This document shows positions 59,438 through 64,000 of a stretch of DNA of 64,000 nt, piece after piece; positions within the stretch are counted from its first letter, which is position 1, and each line of letters begins with the position of its first letter. The stretch covers positions 27,240,535-27,304,534 of the forward strand of contig OY997641.1 in the NCBI GenBank assembly GCA_963921795.1. The letters are read 5' to 3'. The translations under genes and the position numbers were made by a program. The stretch comes from Nannobrachium achirus. Its lineage: Eukaryota; Chordata; Actinopteri; Myctophiformes; Myctophidae. Under the pieces are notes generated by a model. It saw only the letters and a list, made by a program, of their open reading frames with translations. It did no database searches and had not been told where the DNA came from.

Positions 59438-59904
59438 TGGTTGCTAAACAAAATCACCAGGTTCTTATACATTATTTTCAACTAGTGTTACATTAGTTGC
59501 ATATTGTATTGTGTATCTGTTGTATCGTTAAAAGACTGGTGCTGACTGGTGTTTTGTTTTGCAAAGACCTTGTTGATGTACAGACCTGCTTTATTTGAAA
59601 GTGTCAGTGAACCACGTGGCATTTGTTTAGTTTTGGGACCTTTCTTTCCACACTTCCTGGAATTGGCTTTTTGTGGAATTAGAGCAGCTTCTCACAACAA
59701 GACATCAAGCTGTTCGGATGGAACACTCATGGCCTCTTGCATGTGAGAGTTGTGACAGCATTTTGTCTTATATCCACTTATAAGTCCTGACAGCCTTGTC
59801 AGGACATTTTGAGTAACCTTCAAAATGCCCAATGTTCACACTAGGGCTGCAACTATCGATTCTTTTCTTAGTGATTAGGTATATTATATTCTAGTGATAA
59901 CTAT

Positions 59905-62900
59905 TATATACTATGCAGCGCCATACTGGCGCTGCACTGTGGCGACGGGTACCTGTAGCTCGTCAGGACTGTTTGTTTGTTTTGTGTTTTTTTTGTACGT
60001 TCACTGGGCACCTGGCCCAAGACAGACACCAGTTATACTATCATTAAGTACTGGTAGTTGGAACAACCGAAGTTGGCTACAATGCATATAGCCATTGTTT
60101 TGTATATTACTGCTTATGTCATCTACCTGCTGTTGCCGGCGACGCTGACGCTCAACACCGCTGATCGCACCTCCACGGGGGGCCACTTGGTCCTCCGCTA
60201 CGGCCATGATCAGCTATACCAGCTGAGGGAATACAGCGATCGTGGCAACGTTCCACTTAATGTACCGGAGGAATGCGTGAGAAGAGACCAGCGATCAACG
60301 CGGAAGAGGGGCCGACGAGGAGGGGTACGGCGGAGAATCCGCAGCCGCGGATCGAGGCCACCACTGCCGACAATACTCCTCGCAAACGTCCGCTCTCTCC
60401 CGCGGCAGTACAACAAACTACAAAACGCGGTGAGGTACTTCTCTGAGTACAGGGAAAGCTGCATGCTTTGTTTCAGTGAAACTTGGCTTGACGACACGAT
60501 TGTCAATGATTCCATCCGTGTTCCAGGGTTCAGTGAGCCCATTAGACTTGACCGAGACCGTGAGGTGACGGATAAAGATACGGGCGGGGGAGTGTGTATA
60601 TTTGTGAATGAACGGTGGTGCAAAGACTACACACTCAGAGACTCCTATTGCTCGGAAGACATTGAACTCCTTTCTGTCTCACTAAGACCCTTTTACTTGC
60701 CAAGGGAATTTGGTCAGCTATTTGTCACTGTTGTCTATATTCATCCCCGGGCGAATATGAATGCAGCCGCGGGGGTAATATATGAATCAATAGCCAAGCA
60801 GGAGAATATTTCTCCTGACTCGCCCAAGTTTATCCTGGGTGACTTCAACGGTTGTTCACTTAAACAGACACTGCCTAATTTCTACCAATATGTCACTTGC
60901 CCCACACGTAAGGAAAATACTCTGGACTTGTGCTTTGGAAACATAAAGGACGCATATAGGAGTCACAAGAAAATGAAGCTTGGGACTTCTGATCATAATG
61001 CGGTCCATCTGATCCCACATTACAAACAGACACTCAAATCAAGCAAACCCGAAGTAAAAAACATTCTAAAGTGGAGTGAGGAGTCACTGGACTGTCTTAA
61101 GGGGTGTTTTGATTGTACTTTGTGGGACATGTTTAATGAGACATGTGCTGATCTTGAAGAGCTTAACTCTGTTCAAACACACTACATACAGTTCTGTGTA
61201 GATAGTGTTATTCCATCCAAACGGATCAAAGTGTTTCCAAATGATAAACCATGGATGAATAAGGAAATGAAAGAAGCATTGTTTAGAAAAAAACGTGCTT
61301 TTGAACAGGGTGACCTGATTAAAGTGCAAGCTATGCAGAAAGAGATAAAACGCATAGCCACTGAATGTAAACACAACTACAAACTTAGGATTGAAAAACA
61401 AATGAAGGATTCCAATGTAAGACAAGCATGGAAGGGGCTGTACACAATGGTTGGAATAAAGGAAAAGAAAGATGTCATTAACACTAGTGATGATCAGTCT
61501 TTTGCCAATGAATTAAATACCTTTTATGGCAGATTTGATACCTCTGATTTTTCAACCGAACGTAATTTGTTAAAGGACCAATTTGGCAGTGGTCATTTAC
61601 TTATTATAACAGAGGAGGAGGTGTGTAGAACACTCAAAAGAATTAACCCACGCAAAGCACCGGGTCCCGATGGGATAAGGGGTTATGTGCTCAAGGAGTG
61701 TAGGGAACAGCTCAGCCCTGTACTGAGACACATGTTCCAGTTATCTATAGATACACATTATATTCCAAAAGCATGGAAGACCTCGCTCATAGTCCCAGTG
61801 CCGAAAATGTCCAATCCCAAAGTCCTTAATGACTATCGGCCTGTTGCCTTGACATCACTAATTATGAAATCTTTGGAGCGCATTGTTTTAAATAACCTTC
61901 TTAGTAATGTGCAACATGAAATGGACCCGTTACAGTTTGCATATAGAAAGGGGAGGGGTACTGATGACGCTCTTCTTGTGATGCTTAATAAGATCTACTG
62001 TCACCTAGATAAACCTGAAAAGAAACGATATGCTCGTGTACTCTTTGTAGACTTCTCGTCGGCATTTAACACTATGAGACCTCACATACTGATGAGAAAA
62101 CTGTATGATATGGGTGTTAACACCAATATCATCAGATGGGTGGAGTCCTTCCTGACTGATCGGGTACAACATGTCAGGGTGAATAAAGCAATATCTCTCC
62201 CTATTACGACCAACACGGGGGCCCCGCAAGGGAGCGTGATTTCACCAGTATTGTTCACTCTGTACACAAGCGACTGTAGGAGCGACTCTGATAACACCTG
62301 TATTGTTAAATTTGCCGACGACACAGCCATTGTTGGTTTGATCGAGGATGACGAGATAGGCTATCGAAGAACAGTGGACGAGTTTTCTGGTTGGTGTAAG
62401 AATAATTTCCTTCAGTTGAATATTAAAAAAACTAAGGAGGTTATATTTGATTTCCGGACCAGTTGTGATGCTGCACACCAGAAAATAGTCATTGATGGGG
62501 ATGAGGTCGAGACTGTTGATGAATACAAGTACTTGGGTACAACGATTGATTCAAAGCTGACATGGAATTCGAACACCGATGCCATCTATAAGAAAGGCCA
62601 GCAGAGGCTGCATTTTATGCGCAGACTGAGAAAGTATAATGTGGATAAAAGTTTAATGTTACTTTTCCATCGCTCCTTTGTGGAAAGTGCATTAACTTTT
62701 TGTTTTATTGCCTGGTATGGCTCCTTATCGTTGGTCAACAAGAACAGGCTCCATAAAATCATAAATGTATCCAGCAAGATAGCTGGGGTACGGCTGGAGA
62801 GTATGACCTCTATGTATGAGACCCGTGTGCTCAGGAAGGGCAAAGCCATTTCTAGGGATAGAACACACCCATTATACAGTCAATACGACCTTATGCACTC

Positions 62901-63246
62901 AGGACGACGGTACACAGTACCTGCATTGAAGGCGAGGGCCTCGAGGACATTTGTCCCCACTAGTATAGGGCTTCTGAACAAACAAGCCCCAGCTCAGTTC
63001 CGTGCATAGGGTGTTATGACTGGTAGCCTGTTTTGTATCATGTTGTTAGTGAACTGTGAGTTTGTCTTGTTATTCATGTATTGTGGTGTGTACCATGTTG
63101 TCAGTGAATTATGAGTTTTGTCTTGTCATTCATGTATCGTGTATTATGTGTTGTGATTTTGTGTCCTGATGACTGCTTGGTGCAAAAAGAATTTCCGCAA
63201 GGACAAATAAAGCATCTATCTAATCTATCTATCATCTATCTATCTA
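59905..63246 (+). mobile_element. Near full-length L2/Rex1-like LINE
   Basis: It includes a short 5' leader, ORF2 at 60082-63009, a ~200 bp 3' UTR, AATAAAG near 63206 and a TCTA-rich microsatellite tail (about 63211-63246), which is the usual 3' tail of fish L2/Rex1-type LINEs. The leader has a perfect hairpin (GCAGCGCCATACTGGCGCTGC). The 5' edge abuts a truncated MITE at 59842-59900 and is approximate. Confidence 0.7.
60082..63009 (+). CDS. LINE ORF2: apurinic endonuclease plus reverse transcriptase (L2/Rex1-like)
   Basis: An uninterrupted 975-residue ORF begins at the ATG at 60082. The first 30 residues are hydrophobic, then an Arg-rich linker. The APE-type endonuclease spans about 97-310, with key motifs ANVRS (N), FSETWLDD (E), LGDFNG (D,N) and TSDHNAV (D,H). 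The reverse transcriptase spans about 510-770, with RKAPGPDGI, NDYRPVALTS, VDFSSAFNT (motif A Asp), GAPQGSVISPVLF and KFADDTAIVG (catalytic Asp pair). A C-terminal YLGTTID...LTW block is typical of the CR1/L2 superfamily. It would copy its own RNA into nicked genomic DNA. All catalytic residues that I can check are present, so it may be a recent copy. Confidence 0.93.
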   Translation: MHIAIVLYITAYVIYLLLPATLTLNTADRTSTGGHLVLRYGHDQLYQLREYSDRGNVPLNVPEECVRRDQRSTRKRGRRGGVRRRIRSRGSRPPLPTILLANVRSLPRQYNKLQNAVRYFSEYRESCMLCFSETWLDDTIVNDSIRVPGFSEPIRLDRDREVTDKDTGGGVCIFVNERWCKDYTLRDSYCSEDIELLSVSLRPFYLPREFGQLFVTVVYIHPRANMNAAAGVIYESIAKQENISPDSPKFILGDFNGCSLKQTLPNFYQYVTCPTRKENTLDLCFGNIKDAYRSHKKMKLGTSDHNAVHLIPHYKQTLKSSKPEVKNILKWSEESLDCLKGCFDCTLWDMFNETCADLEELNSVQTHYIQFCVDSVIPSKRIKVFPNDKPWMNKEMKEALFRKKRAFEQGDLIKVQAMQKEIKRIATECKHNYKLRIEKQMKDSNVRQAWKGLYTMVGIKEKKDVINTSDDQSFANELNTFYGRFDTSDFSTERNLLKDQFGSGHLLIITEEEVCRTLKRINPRKAPGPDGIRGYVLKECREQLSPVLRHMFQLSIDTHYIPKAWKTSLIVPVPKMSNPKVLNDYRPVALTSLIMKSLERIVLNNLLSNVQHEMDPLQFAYRKGRGTDDALLVMLNKIYCHLDKPEKKRYARVLFVDFSSAFNTMRPHILMRKLYDMGVNTNIIRWVESFLTDRVQHVRVNKAISLPITTNTGAPQGSVISPVLFTLYTSDCRSDSDNTCIVKFADDTAIVGLIEDDEIGYRRTVDEFSGWCKNNFLQLNIKKTKEVIFDFRTSCDAAHQKIVIDGDEVETVDEYKYLGTTIDSKLTWNSNTDAIYKKGQQRLHFMRRLRKYNVDKSLMLLFHRSFVESALTFCFIAWYGSLSLVNKNRLHKIINVSSKIAGVRLESMTSMYETRVLRKGKAISRDRTHPLYSQYDLMHSGRRYTVPALKARASRTFVPTSIGLLNKQAPAQFRA

Positions 63247-63920
63247 ATTCATTGAATAATCAATTAGCTGATTTCTTAAATTTGGCTATTTCATACTTTG
63301 TCACAGAACAGTGTGAGCTTGCTGTAATAATGAGTACCTATTTGACTCTACTGGAGTTGATACTTTGTCCATAGTTGTCCAGGACTGTCTTGTCTTTGAC
63401 TCTGAAATGAAAATACAGAAAAGAATGGAGGAAAGATGAGCGCAGACATCTAGAATCAAGTACACACATTGACAGTGCTTATAAGGCACCAGCTTATCTT
63501 TATGTGGCTATCACACTTTAGGGAGAATTCATTGTCTTGCAGGTTATCATGAAGAACACAAAAGACAATGACAACATCAACACACACTGGGTTTGGTGCC
63601 ATCTTATGGAGGACACTTCAGATGAACAAAAGAAATGCAGCCTAAAATACTGACAGCGTGACCTATAGTTTAGATCAAACTTTTTTGGCTCATAAATATT
63701 ATAAATATTTTTTTCATCCGAGGCACCCTTACATTATATTTAAGTGGTTCATGGTGCACCAGCACCCACTTTGAAAACCCCGGCCTAGGCAGTCCCTAAA
63801 AGGAAATAGTAGGCTATATAGGCCTTACTATTAATCCCATCTCATATTCCATGTCGCAAGTTGAAATGGCATAGGCCTACAGTTGCAACCCTGAAGTATG
63901 TGAATAAAGACTTGGAGCTT
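63247..63920. other. Intergenic, MITE-end relic only
   Basis: Near 63770 ACTTTGAAAACCCCGGCC resembles the right end of a hAT-like MITE. Otherwise nothing is seen. Confidence 0.4.
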
Positions 63921-64000
63921 AAAGGATTAGTTCACCTTCCGAAATGACTTTTTTTTTTCCTATCGATTACTCACTTCATGGAGACTTTAGTTCAATAATA
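63921..64000. mobile_element. Start of a TTAA-type MITE, cut by the window end
   Basis: TTAAAGGATTAGTTCACC is the typical left end of a common fish TTAA-target MITE. The other end is outside the window. Confidence 0.6.

Overview
This window is vertebrate nuclear DNA, almost certainly from a teleost fish. It has spliced genes with GT..AG introns and very dense dinucleotide microsatellites. It also carries many short non-autonomous DNA transposons, tRNA-derived SINEs and LINEs of fish type. I cannot name the species. Only a few percent of the window is protein-coding.

Two host genes are clear and lie head to head. On the minus strand, 26094-32865 is LUC7L3 (ten coding exons, 473 residues), a U1 snRNP-associated splicing factor with two zinc fingers and an RS tail. 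On the plus strand, 39737-44150 is ANKRD40 (five coding exons, 418 residues). From memory, human LUC7L3 and ANKRD40 are divergent neighbours on 17q21.33, so this looks like conserved vertebrate synteny. The 6.9 kb between the two start codons holds a LINE reverse-transcriptase relic, an array of CCATATATGG boxes, Helitron-like hairpins and an intact LINE ORF1 (37901-39100).

Layout. 1-14.7 kb: intergenic, with microsatellites, foldback elements and hAT-like MITEs that often carry the same ~75 bp hairpin. 14.8-17.5 kb: a promoter-like repeat with CCATATATGG, ATF/CREB-like and TATA motifs, duplicated exactly over 208 bp, followed by a CpG-rich unassigned ORF. 17.5-23 kb: more MITEs, a large inverted repeat and a dead Tc1/mariner transposase. 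23-33 kb: LUC7L3. 33-39.7 kb: inter-gene repeats. 39.7-47 kb: ANKRD40 and its 3' region. 47-59.9 kb: repeats only. 60.1-63.0 kb: a LINE ORF2 with intact endonuclease and reverse transcriptase motifs and a TCTA-rich tail. 63.3 kb to the end: no gene seen.

The least explained signals are two. The first is a dispersed ~75 bp hairpin, arm core AATAGCAGATCTACAAGCTC, with about 25 full or broken copies in 64 kb. It sits inside several unrelated transposon families, inside a SINE, in an intron and in a probable 3' UTR. The second is a repeat family carrying 18 perfect CCATATATGG (CArG) boxes coupled to TGATGTCA/TGACATCA motifs. All calls come from reading the sequence; no database search was run.
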